From positions 186,001-250,000 of the forward strand of contig BDDD01000569.1 of the NCBI GenBank assembly GCA_001972305.1: a DNA stretch of 64,000 nucleotides. The letters run 5' to 3'. How positions within the stretch are numbered: position 1 is the stretch's first letter; every line of letters begins with the position of its first letter. Source of the stretch: Cephalotus follicularis. Its lineage: Eukaryota; Streptophyta; Magnoliopsida; Oxalidales; Cephalotaceae. The position numbers and the translations under genes are program-made. Below, piece after piece: positions 11,390 to 24,226 of the stretch. The notes beneath the pieces are model-generated. The model worked only from the letters and a program-made list of their open reading frames with translations. It did not search any database and was not told the DNA's origin.

Positions 11390-13508
11390 TGTAATACCCT
11401 GTACCTATTTTTAGAGCATTTTATCTTAAGGCCTTATTTGTCAAGGAAAGGACTTAAGTGGAATTTTGGTAAGTTAATTTAAACATGTGGACATGGTTAG
11501 TTTGGGATATTAAATTGTTTTAATGGATAGCTTCTTGAGGAAGCTTGATGTTCCCAATGTTGCGTTTGGATAAGTTTTGGCAGTTGGTAAGAGGGCTGGC
11601 AGAGCCTTCTTGGTAACTGGAGTTCGGCTTGAGAGAGAGAGAAGTGATAAGTGAGAGAAAGAGCTGGGTTCTTCTTCTTCTTCTTCTTTCCCTTCTTTCG
11701 TGAGTGTTTTGATTGCTCTCTTTACTTTTACGCTGTTAAGGTGAGCTCTCCTCTTCCCTGGTTTGTGTCGTGTGGTTGCACGTTGCGTTGGGATCGAGGA
11801 GGGGGATGATAGCCTGGTTTGGCTGGTTATGTTTTCTGTTCATGCATGTGTTATGTCTTCTTCTTGATCTGATATGTGTTAGTTTGCAGACGAGGACCCT
11901 GTTGCTGTGACTGAGCATCTTGGGGTTGGTCGATGGTAGATTGAGGGGATTTGTGAGTGGGACATTCTCTTCTTTCTATTACTTGATATCTAGTGTGCAT
12001 GTCGTTATCTTTTGGTGGAACGTTTTCTGTGGGATTTGGATCCCTGTTACAGTTGTTCATGTTGTCATCCTGTTCTTGGCAGAGCTTGAGAGCTCGGGTG
12101 GTTCTTGGGTTGAATGTATGTTGTTTCCTCTAACGGTTGTTGTTTGTGTCAGACGATCTCTCCTTCTGTTCATGGTTCCTCTAAGATGTGGGATGCACCG
12201 GGATGTGTGGATGGGATGCACTGGGATGTGCGGATGCAATGCATGGGTTCGGACTTGTCACGCCCCCGTTTTTCCGTGAAGGCAACGTTAAAGTGGTAAG
12301 GCAATCAACACAACATAATTCAGCTTATGCGATAAAACGTAAAAGCAAAAACCTTCAATAGCGGAAGCAATGACATGAAATAAGCTGAAATTAAATATGT
12401 ATCACGTATCCCATACTACGTGATACCCACAAAGTTTATATAAAACCCAACAACATTGTCGATCGCCCATAAACGGAGCGTGATAATATAGTACGAATAA
12501 ATAAACCACGTTACAATAATCCAAAAGTCATTGTTCCAAAATCCAATACATAACAATATAAGAACAACTCAGTCTTCTCCTTAAGTCTCCTTGCGCTACT
12601 CCATATCAAACCTCACTCCATCAATCTGTTACAGTAGGGGTTAGCCTTTGTCCTCACTCGGCTAAGTGAAAAGACTCATAAATACAGTTCGAGGTATATG
12701 ATAATGAGCAACATGAATGAATGCATTATGATGAAGTACAATATATATATATCACAGTATATATATCACAGAATATACATGTATAAAGTATATGCATGTT
12801 CACAGTACAGGTATAACCTCATAAGGCTATATCAACACAAGCAGCAAGTATGTCCCCAAAAAGGAAGCAGACAATCAAGTCGTCATGACCGTCGCCACCT
12901 CCTGGTACCAACGTCGTGCACTCTTACTCCAATCCCCGTTTGCGAACGGTTTGAAGCAAGTCCTCCGTACAGGTTGCTTAGCACGACGGCTAAACAATCA
13001 ACAAGTTATTAGCACAGCGGCCAATAATCAACAAGCACAAACACCGTACAATACAAGTCAAGCAATGAATATAATTACTTGATCAAATATATTTGTTTAA
13101 AATATAAAACTCCGTCTCAGGTTGTAATAAGTTATAAACTTGAAACAACACAATTTGAATTGTGTAACCAATCCTTTAAAACATTTCTCCGTCTTTGGAA
13201 AAAACTTTCCCCAGTCATTTCAAATATATATATATTCATATGTTGACAAATATACATTTTCGTACAATAATGATTATAATAATCATACAAGCCTTTCAAA
13301 ATGATTAAAACATTTTAAAATCAACCATAATGCAATTCACAGTAATAGTACAAACATATGCTCAGAATGCATCTAGGATCGTTCCTAGAGTCGTTTCGGG
13401 TCTAGCGGGTCCCATTCGAGCAAAATTTCTTCAAACAGGGGGGGTAGGCATCAACGTTTATCCCAAAGGTGTCGACGTCCTTACCCTAAGGTGCCAACAA
13501 CTCATGCA

Positions 13509-16500
13509 TGTCACACCCGTTCCCTGTAACGACCAATATCCTACCGAGAACGGATATGACGTTCCACATGACAACTTCCTTTCGGAAGTCACCATATGGA
13601 TTTTTATAACTTAAAAACCGCTTCAAGACTTTCCAAGACCATTCATCAAATTTGACTTTTCCAAAACTTTGAAAATTTTTTTAACTCTTAAATTTTTACG
13701 AAAATCGGGCATGTAGTATCCGTTTATCGGACTATGCCCCCTGTAAAGAAAAACACATTTATAAACACACTCCCGAAGGAGGAATCAACAGTTTATAATG
13801 GGGCTCAACCCTCAGCAAACCACATTTTAAAGCAATAAACCTGGGTTGGGCTCAGCCTCAACCGTTTCAACAAGCATTAAAAGTAAATCTATAGGGTTCA
13901 GCCCTTTTTTAAAAGCAAAACCATAAACTGAAATCATTAATATAAAACACGAGTAAATGCGTAATTTAATTTCTGATGTAGTATGCTATGCATGTATTGA
14001 ACTCTGGTAGCATGCCCTGCCCTTGTGGTCCATCTACAGCAACAACTAGCAACTCCTTGCCATCATCTGAAATGAAAACACTGGGAGGGAGTTAGTCCAA
14101 ATGACTAAGTGAGTAGAAACAAAAACATCTCTTGTACATCCATCAAAGAATTGGATGTGCTGAAGAAAATAGAGAATCATATAAAGCAAGAATATGTGCA
14201 ACAACGAGGTAATGTAAATCATAAACAAAAGAAATGATCATTAAGATCCAAAATGATAGTCAAAAACAATAAAGAGATATCGAGATCACAAATGTAAACA
14301 AGATCCATAAACGATATTAAGATTCACAACGATATCGAAATCTCATAACGGAATCCACAAATATAATAGAATCCATAAAAGGAAACTCGATACTCAGCAG
14401 TGGGATCCATAACTATAAACATAAGTCAAGAAGTGAACAAGATCCACAAAAGATAGGACGATCCACAAGGATATCAAGCACATATCAATACTCAACGATA
14501 AGTAACATAAGAATCCATGGGACAAATCTCAATGATCAAGTCAATGCTCTACAAATACGACAGAATCACAATAATATCAATATACATAATTATCAAGAAA
14601 TCAAAGACATAATCATGGATAATAACTCAAAGTATGTGCCCATAGGGTCATAAAATATAGGAGGATGCTGGTACCAATCAATCACTGTCTCATATCTGCC
14701 GTCATATCACATGACAATACAATCTGCTCTACCGCCAAATCACATAGCATCATATCATATCACCGCCAATCACATGGCATCATAATACAACCGCTACAGC
14801 AATAATATAAACCAATAGGCTACAGGATGTCATCATCATCTATCATACACCGGTGTAGAGTGCCTATGTAAACATAACATATATACCTCGACCGAGGGGA
14901 CGTCGTTATTTCACGGATCTGCCCTCGTCGGAACCACATATCTGAACCTCGACCGAGGGGACGTCGTTATTTCACGGATCTGCCCTCGTCGAAATCACAT
15001 AACAAAACCTCGACCGAGGGGACGTCGATATTTCACGGATCTGCCCTCGTCGGAATCACATAACAGAACCTCGACCGAGGGGACGTCGATATTTCACGGA
15101 TCTGCCCTCGTCGGAATCACATATCACAACCTCGACCGAGGGGACATCGTGTACCACACGGATCTGCCCTCGTCGGAATCACATAGCCAATACGGTCAAA
15201 TGGGTCAGGGACGGAGCGTTGGCTGCACTCACACTCAGCATACCATCATAGACAATAGTATGCCGCAGATCCAGGTATGGAACCCGGGTGCAGTTCCCAC
15301 ATAGCACCCCATCATAGACCAATGGGCATACTAAGGAGAGTTGATCGTCGAACGTACCCTCACCATTGACCGGTAATGCATATCAGAAATCCCGGTACCC
15401 AGCATCAGAACATAACACGGTATCACAATATGACAAGTCACAATATCACAAATGTGAGAAGGTGACCAAGTCACCCAGAACATCGAGCATACACCTGCTC
15501 GGAAATCATATCCCCAATAAACATGCTCAACACAAGACATACGGGATTTCAAATCCCAATCGAATCATAACACATCATGGAACACAAAAGGGCACATGAA
15601 TGTATGAGAATCTCAAAGACAAATAAAGCTACGGAGGAAATGTCCCACTCACGGATATCTCAACTAAACACAGAGAATGTGACATTGTCACCAGAGTCGG
15701 ATATAATCATTTAATTCACAACAATGATGTCACAATCACATTATCATACTTTCTAACAATCATTAGGTATAAATCAAGAATGTCAAGAGCAATAGCTCAA
15801 GTATGACAATACGGAGATAGGAGAAACAAATATATCTCCGCAAGAGCCCAAACGGATATAACAATAACACTAACGAAATATGTCCACAGGAGCCAATGCG
15901 GACATAACAAAGAGACAAGAAGAATATACAATCAATCAACGTGTCATATCAATATGAATATTCAATCGAAATATACCGATAAAGGGTTCAAGCGAACGAC
16001 TCGGAAATCGATTCCAATTAAACTATCAATAAGGGATTCCAAGAGCAATTATGGAATCAACATATCACAAGCCATAGAAGTCAACAAACAGAATATCAAC
16101 AAGCTTAGGATATCAACAATTCAGAATCAACAAGCTATGACTTTTAAAGATCACAATAGAGGCAATATCCATCACAAGGAATATCAACAGCAACTAAGAT
16201 AAAATAAGGAAAGAGATGTTCTACTCACAATATCAAAGCCGATACTCCCACGAACTAACCCCTCGAAGCTTTGAATCGGCTATCGGATTCTCGTCATCGT
16301 TTTGTAACTCTATCAACCGTCACACTGCATAAACAATACATATCGGTTACTTCCTACACATACGCAATTAACACGGTGAGTCACCGAAGCTTTGGCCAAT
16401 TTTTGATCAACCTGCCAAAGTTCCGACGACACCTAAAACAGCCCCTAAAACAATTAATCAACTCACATTATTGATCGAAACTCACGGCGACACGCCCAGG

Positions 16501-16932
16501 AACGGGCAGCCACCACCGGCAGTGAGTTGACTCACTGAGTCAACTCGCCGGTCGTCCAACAATTTAGGCCGCTTCACAAAAAAGTCACAAAACCACAAGG
16601 CCTACTCATCTCGGAGAAGAAGGGGTACCGTCGGACGGAGGTGTCGCCTGCAAGTCTGCCCGGTTCAGTCCGGCGCTTCGCCCGACTCTCTCTCCCGGCG
16701 TCTCTCTCTCTCGCGCGCTATCTCTCTCTCTCGTCTCTGTTCTGTCTTCATTCTCGGGCGCATAGCGCCCGAGTGTGCTCTTTTTCTTTTATTTGTCTGG
16801 CGCGTCTAGCGCCTTCTAGACGCGCCAGACCTCTTTTTTTTTGTTATAATATTAACAATAATAGCAAGCACAATTTAATACTATGCTTACGTCATGAACA
16901 TCGACCTCGTAAAAGTGACACGGGGTGTCACA
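13509..16932 (-). repeat. Element D left LTR (3' LTR, 3424 bp)
   Basis: The plus-strand ends are TGTCACACCCG and GGGGTGTCACA. Compared with the right LTR it has ~690 extra bases (about 14757-15440, including a 61-bp tandem array) and lacks ~360 bases corresponding to 22203-22565. A perfect hairpin (GAGTTGACTC, 3-nt loop, GAGTCAACTC) lies at about 16525-16547. The 250-codon-scale ORFs of the region are absent, and the ORF at 16641-17048 crosses the LTR edge and is spurious. Confidence 0.85.
14886..15190. repeat. Five-unit 61-bp tandem repeat in element D left LTR
   Basis: Units start at 14886, 14947, 15008, 15069 and 15130, exactly 61 bp apart. Each begins with the inverted word CCTCGACCGAGG, followed by GGACGTCG and a shared ACGGATCTGCCCTCGTCG block. 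The last unit is the most diverged. The right LTR lacks the whole array. Confidence 0.95.
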
Positions 16933-16949
16933 ATCTCCCCCACTTAAGA
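16933..16949 (-). other. Polypurine tract of element D
   Basis: The minus strand reads TTAAGTGGGGGAGAT directly before the TGTGACACCCC LTR start. Upstream, the phrase TTTGAGGACAAAATTT is the usual end of a gypsy pol region. Confidence 0.85.
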
Positions 16950-16959
16950 AATTTTGTCC

Positions 16960-17640
16960 TCAAAATTTACTCGCAGCACATGATGAAGAAAATTGAGTAC
17001 TGTTTGCGCATTTCTTCCATAGTCTCACAAGAAGTATCTATCAAATGATCTCTCTAGAAGAACTGATCTCGTAAGTCATGAATCTGTACAGGTACACTCT
17101 CAACATCAATACATGGAAGCTATCATGGATACATTCTAGCTCTATAGATAAGTCGAATTGGTAGACAATTGCACCAATACATAGAGTGGTGTCGAATGAT
17201 CCAATGTCGTTGAAACTGAGTCTTTCACAAGTTTTCTAGCTTAATCACTCTTGTACCGTAATGCCTGTAGTAACACTTTTTCATCCAGCTGAAACTTCAT
17301 GTTCACTCGACATTTGTTTACAAACCCCTCACCGATACTATCCCAACATGAGTGTATCTCGTGTTGCCAACCATACAACATTCTTGGAGGTGTCAAGCCA
17401 CTAGCCTGAATCTATAAAAGTCATGAAACAAGACCATCTTAGAACTATTCCCACTCAAGCACGCTTTCGCTGCGCCACTCTAATGGAATCTGGTGCATCA
17501 GTGCTGGTATGGTTACTCCTCAAAGTGGTCTAGATCATAGATGAGCTGAATCAATAGATGTGAGCCGTTTAGGCAAATCATTTCAGTATGACTTAAATCG
17601 TATCGTACCTTAACACTGTCCGTGTCGGTCGTATAGTGAA
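16960..17640 (-). pseudogene. pol: Degenerate Ty3/gypsy integrase C-terminal relic
   Basis: Conceptual translation of the minus strand, crossing stops and frame changes, gives landmarks in the correct order. A piece like the conserved histidine/E-helix region of integrase lies near 17560. PPRMLYGWQ followed by CWDSIGE near 17350-17400 matches the ALYGRKCRSP...CWDEVGE block. VPVQIHDLRDQ near 17070-17110 and EEMRKQY near 16990 match the chromodomain-like C-terminus. No run exceeds a few dozen residues. The relic supports a Tekay-like origin for element D. Confidence 0.7.
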
Positions 17641-19767
17641 ACCCATCGCAACATGTTCCCATATGACGTCAAAGACTACATGAGCCATGCATTGAAGCCA
17701 ACAGGCCCGTTTGTGGGGACAACAAGGCACACGAACTTCATATGTGTCGAAGCGACAACGCTTGAACAACGAATAAGGAACAAAGTCCTATGTTCATTTT
17801 ATATTCCGTATCCAACTCTACGAGAAAAAGTCCAGCAGCCCACAACAACGTCAAATGAACAACGTATGCTTGGAGCACACAACTATTACATAATTAGCCA
17901 CTCCTGAAAGGGTATCAGACTAAAATCTTCCAAGGAACATTGAGATTCTGTTTTCATGTGTATGCAACAGATGATGATCTCAAACGCAATCCACCAATAG
18001 CAAGGATGTCCGAAGACAAAGCTGAAGAGGCATGCGTATCGATCGATGAATCAATATGGAGCCAGCCAAGCCACGCAATCAAAATCCCGCTCAAACGCCC
18101 GTACATATACAAGCAAGAAGTTATTTGAACGAACCACAATTCAAAACGATGAATAGTCAACATCAAATGTGTGGAAACGTCGAGAGAATCCCATGCTAGC
18201 ACCGTTAGGCGTGATATAAAAATGAGTAAAACTTTGGTGCGGATAATCAAGGCTGACAATCGAAGCATCATATACAAAATGCACAAGCTCAAGGCACTAT
18301 AAAGGCAGGTTGCACATACTCACGTCATCACGTGTACAAAACACAATCACACATGGAAGAACGTGCACATAAACACGCAGACAAGCCTCGTACAAGCACT
18401 ACATTATACACGCACAACCGTCGAGCAAACAACAAGGAGTGCACATAATAGCATGCGTACAAACTCATCGTGTGGACAACGAATGCATCGTCTGCATAAA
18501 ATGCATACAAGCGCACATCAAGATGCACGTACAACAGCCAAGCGTAGAACAATTAGCATCAATAGCACAAGGGCACAACAATCATAGCACACTCTTCCAC
18601 TGGAGACTCTAAAGCAGCTGTAATTGCTTGAAGTTTCGGTATTGCTCCACATTAAGTTATTGGTATGTTGAACATCTCGTTAACAAAATTGCGATATTTC
18701 TCTTCATGTTGTTCTACCAGAAGTGCTCCCTCAAGCGACGACACACTTGGTATTTCTAGGTTGTATCGTATAAGATGAACTATGGCCTTCATAAGGTCTT
18801 ACGTTTAACATGCGACGGACATAACATGTCCGTATACATCAGCGTTCCGTTGTCTCGAAGCGAGCAATCAGTGTGATTACAATTCTATCACCAAGCATCG
18901 CTGATTCGGTCCTGCAATATCGGTCTCTCCCGGAGAGTAGACGATAGAGCTCCCATGCATAAGACTGACAAGTTCACGTGGAATGATCGGAAAATTCATC
19001 CGAAGATAGCAAGAGAAGTACAAAACTTCTTACTCAAAGCATTTGTAATCGTGTTTGCATTGCACTAAGGGATTCGTCAGCGTAATTGTAGACCTTAATC
19101 GTCTCCATCGAGCTCTGCTCGAGGTTCAAATCTCTGTCACTGAAGATCTGTATAAAGCCAGCATTCATTTACAATAGGTGATGTCATCTCGACATAACCC
19201 TTATAGGTTAAATCCTTCACTGAACTCCTGCTAACGGTTCCACTAAGTACTCAAACAAAGACATACTATACTGGTTGCCTAAACTTCTTGAATAATTTGT
19301 CACTGTCAACCATTCATCACTATGATGCTATCTTGAAACATGTACAAGAATCATGGAGTAGTTTCTCTAATGCATTTAAAGTGCTCTGTCATGCACATCG
19401 TGCCTAAATAGCTTACAAAGTCTCGAGTAGTTAGGCTATAGCCCGCTAGAACTCTGATTCAGACATATCGATTTATAAAGGGCTATAGAAAAGATAATGT
19501 CCTCGCAGCTAACTTGGCCGCTAGTCAAACAAAAGATGGTATCCAAGAATATCTCCGATTTTCAAATCCTTATCCTTACATCTTATTCTAGCTCTACATC
19601 AAATATCTATCTAGTAACCATAAAATATCTTACTATTTATATCCACAACGGGACCATCTTACCGACCACGGGGCATGCTACCGAACACATGACATGCAAT
19701 GCATGATATGCAAGAGTTTAAAAGCCTTTTGAAAACATTTCACCTTAAAAGTATAGAGAATCTAAAA
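17641..19767 (-). other. Element D interior without recognisable genes
   Basis: About 2.1 kb where gag, protease and reverse transcriptase would be expected. ORFs are at most ~110 codons, lie on both strands and show no domain I recognise. I regard the stretch as decayed internal sequence. Confidence 0.6.
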
Positions 19768-19785
19768 CCAAAAGCTCTGATACCA
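19768..19785 (-). other. Primer-binding site (initiator Met-tRNA), element D
   Basis: The minus strand reads TGGTATCAGAGCTTTTGG, 3 bp from the right LTR. It is a perfect match to the standard TGGTATCAGAGC primer site and fixes the orientation of the element. Confidence 0.92.
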
Positions 19786-19788
19786 AAC

Positions 19789-22700
19789 TGTCACACCCGT
19801 TCCCTGTAACAACCAATATCCTACCGAGAACGGATATGACGTTCCACGTGACAACTTCCTTTCGGAAGTCACCATATGGATTTTTATAACTTAAAAACCG
19901 CTTCAAGACTTTCCAAGACCATTCATCAAATTTGACTTTTCCAAAACTTTGAAAAAAAATTTAACTCTTAAATTTTTACGAAAATCGGGCATTTAGTATC
20001 CGTTTATCGGACTATGCCCCCTGTAAAGAAAAACACATTTATAAACACACTCCCGAAGGAGGAATCAACAGTTTATAATGGGGCTCAGCCCTCAGCAAAC
20101 CACATTTTAAAGCAATAAACCTGGGTTGGGCTCAGCCTCAACCGTTTCAACAAGCATTAAAAGTAAATCTATAGGGTTCAGCCCTTTTTTAAAAGCAAAA
20201 CCATAAACTAAAATCAATAATATAAAACACGAGTAAATGCGTAATTTAATTTCTGATGTAGTATGCTATGCATGTATTGAACTCTGGTAGCATGCCCTGC
20301 CCTCGTGGTCCATCTACAGCAACAACTAGCAACTCCTTGCCATCATCTGAAATGAAAACACTGGGAGGGAGTTAGTCCAAATGACTAAGTGAGTAGAAAC
20401 AAAAACATCTCCTGTACATCCATCAAAGAATTGGATGTGCTGAAGAAAATAGAGAATCATATAAAGCAAGAATATGTGCAACAACGAGGTAATGTAAATC
20501 ATGAACAAAAGAAATGATCATTAAGATCCAAAATGATAGTCAAAAACCTTAAAGAGATATCGAGATCACAAATGTAAACAAGATCCATAAACGATATTAA
20601 GATTCACAACGATATCGAAATCTCATAACGGAATCCACAAATATAATAGAATCCATAAAAGGAAACTCGATACTCAGCAGTGGGATCCATAACTATAAAC
20701 ATAAGTCAAGAAGTGAACAAGATCCACAAAAGATAGGACGATCCATAAGGATATCAAGCACATATCAATACTCAACGATAAGTAACATAAGAATCCATGG
20801 GACAAATCTCAATGATCAAGTCAATGCTCTACAAATACGACAAAATCACAATAATATCAATATACATAATTATCAAGAAATCAAAGACATAATCATGGAT
20901 AATAACTCAAAGTATGTGCCCATAGGGTCATAAAATATAGGAGGATGCTGGTACCAATCAATCACTGTCTCCTATCTGCCGTCATATCACATGACAATAC
21001 AATCTGCTCTGCCGCCAAATCACATAGCATCATATCATCACAAATATGAGAAGGTGACCAAGTCACCCAGAACATCGAGCATACACCTGCTCGGAAATCA
21101 TATCCCCAATAAACATGCTCAACACAAGACATACGGGATTTCAAATCCCAATCGAATCATAACACATCATGGAACACAAAAGGGCACATGAATGTATGAG
21201 AATCTCAAAGACAAATAAAGCTACGGAGGAAATTTCCCACTCACGGATATCTCAACTAAACACAGAGAATTTGACATTGTCACCAGAGTCGGATATAATC
21301 ATTTAGTTCACAACAATGATGTCACAATCACATTATCATACGTTCTAACAATCATTAGGTATAAATCAAGAATGTCAAGAACAATAGCTCAAGTATGACA
21401 ATACGGAGATAGGAGAAACAAATATATCTCCGCAAGAGCCCAAACGGATATAACAATAACACTAACGACATATGTCCACAGGAGCCAATGCGGACATAAC
21501 AAGGGGACAAGAAGAATATACAATCAATCAACGTGTCATATCAATATGAATATTCAATCGAAATATACCGATAAAGGGTTCAAGCGAACGACTCGGAAAT
21601 CGATTCCAATTAAACTATCAATAAGGGATTCCAAGAGCAATTATGGAATCAACATATCACAAGCCATAGAAGTCAACAAACAGAATATCAACAAGCTTAG
21701 GATATCAACAATTCAGAATCAATAAGCTATGGCATTTAAAGATCACAATAGAGGCAATATCCATCACAAGGAATATCAACAGCAACTAAGATAAAATAAG
21801 GAAGGAGATGTTCTACTCACAATATCAAAGCCGATACTCCCACGAACTAACCCCTCGAAGCTTTGAATCGGCTATCGGATTCTCGTCATCGTTTCGTAAC
21901 TCTATCAACCGTCACACTGCATAAACAATACATATCGGTTACTTCCTACACATACGCAATTAACACGGTGAGTCACCGAATCTTTGGCCAATTTCCGATC
22001 AACCTGCCAAAGTTCCGACGACACCTAAAACAACCCCTAAAACAATTAATCAACTCACATTATTGATCGAAACTCACGGCGACACGCCCGGGAACGGTCA
22101 GCCACCACCGGCAGTGAGTTGACTCACTGAGTCAACTCGCCGGTCGTCCAACAATTTAGGCCGCTTCATAAAAAAGTCACAAAACCACCAGGCCTACTCA
22201 TCTTCGCCCGTAACTCGCCGAGAATCGGCGGCTGCCGCCGCGCCTGAGCCCCAGCCGAGACGCCATTGCTCCGGTCTCACCACCACTAGCATCCACAAGC
22301 TCCGGTCTACTCATTGGTGGCTGAGGCTCGCCAGGAATCGGCGCCAAAAGCGTTGCCAGAGGCGGCAGCGAGTCAACTCGCTCAGTTGACTCAGACGCTA
22401 AAATCCGGCCATTTCCGGCCGAATCACGCCACAACAACCGTCGAAATGGGGAGAGGTGGTCTTCTAGACCATGACCGCACCCATCCGCGACGCCAAAAGT
22501 GGCGGACGGCAGTGACAGGGGAAACGGCACAGGGGGAAGAAAAAGAAGAAAAGAGGAGAGAGAAGGAGAAGAAGGGGTACCGTCGGATGGAGGTGTCGCC
22601 AGCAAGTCTTCCCGGTCCAGTCCTGCGCTTCGCCCGACTCTCTCTCCCGGCGTCTCTCTCTCTCGTGCGCTATCTCTCTCTCTTGTCTCTGTTCTGTCTT

Positions 22701-22885
22701 CATTCTCGGGCGCATAGCGCCGGAGTGTGCTCTTTTTCTTTTATTTGTCTGGCGCGTCTAGCGCCTTCTAGACGCGCCATACCTCTTTTTTTTTTGTTAT
22801 AATATTAACAATAATAGCAAGCACAATTTAATACTATGATTACGTCATGCACATCGACCTCGTAAACGTGACACGGGGTGTCACA
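19789..22885 (-). repeat. Element D right LTR (5' LTR, 3097 bp)
   Basis: It is the partner of 13509-16932. It has a deletion near 21035-21040 that removed the 61-bp array, and keeps a GC-rich block (22203-22565) that the left LTR lost. GAGTTGACTC-type inverted repeats lie at about 22114-22140 and 22369-22395. The ORF at 22314-22802 lies in this LTR and has no conserved domain. Confidence 0.85.
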
Positions 22886-22915
22886 ATGCAGATATTCCCA
22901 GGCGTTATTGGACAA

Positions 22916-24226
22916 AAGACATTGATGTCGTTCCAAAGACGTCGATGTCTTTATGATACCAGGAGGTATCAGTTCCCGAATCTTGATTCTAGAGGGTAGA
23001 ATCCGGCCCTTTAATCCTTCATATAACGAATCTCACTCTCTCAAGTGTAAGGCATGCTACTGGCTAACAGGGAATGTAACCAGAACATCATTTCATGAAT
23101 AAAACATGCAATTACCAAAGGCAGTTCACCAACAACGGTAAACACTACTGTTTTTGCAATACCCAGAAAAGGCGTCGATGTCTTCCCAAAGACATCGATG
23201 TCTTTCGCATTCACACACGAAGGCATAACATTACTGTTCTACAATGCCCAGAAAAGGCATCGATGTCTTTACTCAAGCATCGATGTCTTTCACATTTACA
23301 CACGAAGGCATCGACTTCCTTATGTAGGCGTCGATGTCTATCCAACCCAGATCGTTTTCTCAATAGTTTTTACACACCAAGACATTATCAAATCCATCCT
23401 TTACACAAACTAGTTCACATATTCATGTAATCATACATGCATGGTTACTCCGTATATCACAGTAGCCATCACAAAAGTCCAGAGATTACAATTCACCCAT
23501 TAACATGCAATTCATCAATGGCATTCATTATCTTAAAACTCAAAATGCATGTATAAGAATCAATACTTTCCCCTACCTTGTTGTTCCACGTTAGGAACTG
23601 GAAAGTCCACCCCTTTATGTTCCAAACTGGTTCCTGCAGCCTCTAGGTCCTTCCCGTTGCTGCAAGCCACCAAGTCCAAGTTCCAAGCTCCAACCATGCT
23701 CAACAATGGTGTCTCTCTCTTTCTCCCACTCAATGGTTTCCTCCTCTTCCTTCCCTTTGGTGTTTTAAACGAGTGGGAGAGGTGGGGAGGGGGTTGTTCT
23801 TATGTAGAGTGCTCCCTCTCCCTCTTTCTCCCTGCATTCAATGAACACTCTCGTGTTCTCTTCCTCTTTCCCAGTGAATTTCTGAATTCCATTTTGTTTC
23901 TTTCTCATGTTTTCTGTAGGTTGCATGCACACCCACACTATTCATGTTCTTCCTCCTTCCTCAGTCATGCGGGTCAGGAGGCATTATGCATGACCAACAC
24001 GTCTCCTTCCCGTGCCTCAAAAATTTCCCCATTGCATGTTATTTTGTCAGTTCATAACGTCACTGATATTCTTTTCAAAGACGTCGACGTCTTCTATAGA
24101 CGTCGATGTCTTTTCCCTTTTTATACGTGGGGGTCGATGTCTTTGCATACATCAACGTGCATGCACATGCATTCACGTACACCGCTACTTCCATAGGCGT
24201 CGATGTCTTTCCAAAGACATCGATGC
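22916..24226. repeat. Paired CGTCGATGTC-type cores in solo LTR E
   Basis: Cores of the form G(A/G)C(A/G)TCGATGTC occur in pairs whose starts are 19-20 bp apart: 22916/22936, 23171/23191, 23256/23276, 23307/23327, 24080/24099 and 24196/24216. A further single copy lies near 24131. Several are preceded by CAGAAAA or followed by TTT. The pairs sit 40-100 bp or more apart in non-coding LTR sequence. Confidence 0.8.

Larger units (their letters stand above)
13509..22885 (-). mobile_element. Element D: LTR retrotransposon with decayed interior, inserted in solo LTR E
   Basis: An exact 5-bp duplication, ATGCA, flanks it (13504-13508 and 22886-22890). The LTRs (13509-16932 and 19789-22885) are nearly identical outside two large indels. 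Orientation is minus: the primer-binding site lies beside the right LTR and the polypurine tract beside the left one. The 2.86 kb interior has only stop-riddled Ty3/gypsy integrase relics. High LTR similarity with a dead interior suggests it moved in trans as a non-autonomous (LARD-like) element. Confidence 0.85.

Noticed and set aside
17653-18587. ORFs in the element D interior as accessory genes
   Set aside because: They are short, lie on both strands, have no domains and sit where gypsy pol should be. Decay is the simpler account.
22314-22802. 162-codon ORF as a possible host gene
   Set aside because: It lies wholly in the element D LTR, in a GC- and GA-rich part with overlapping ORFs in other frames, and has no domain. 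The partner LTR has deleted part of it.
23549-24196. 215-codon ORF
   Set aside because: It lies in solo LTR E, contains CT-rich low-complexity text and the CGTCGATGTC repeats, and has no recognisable domain.
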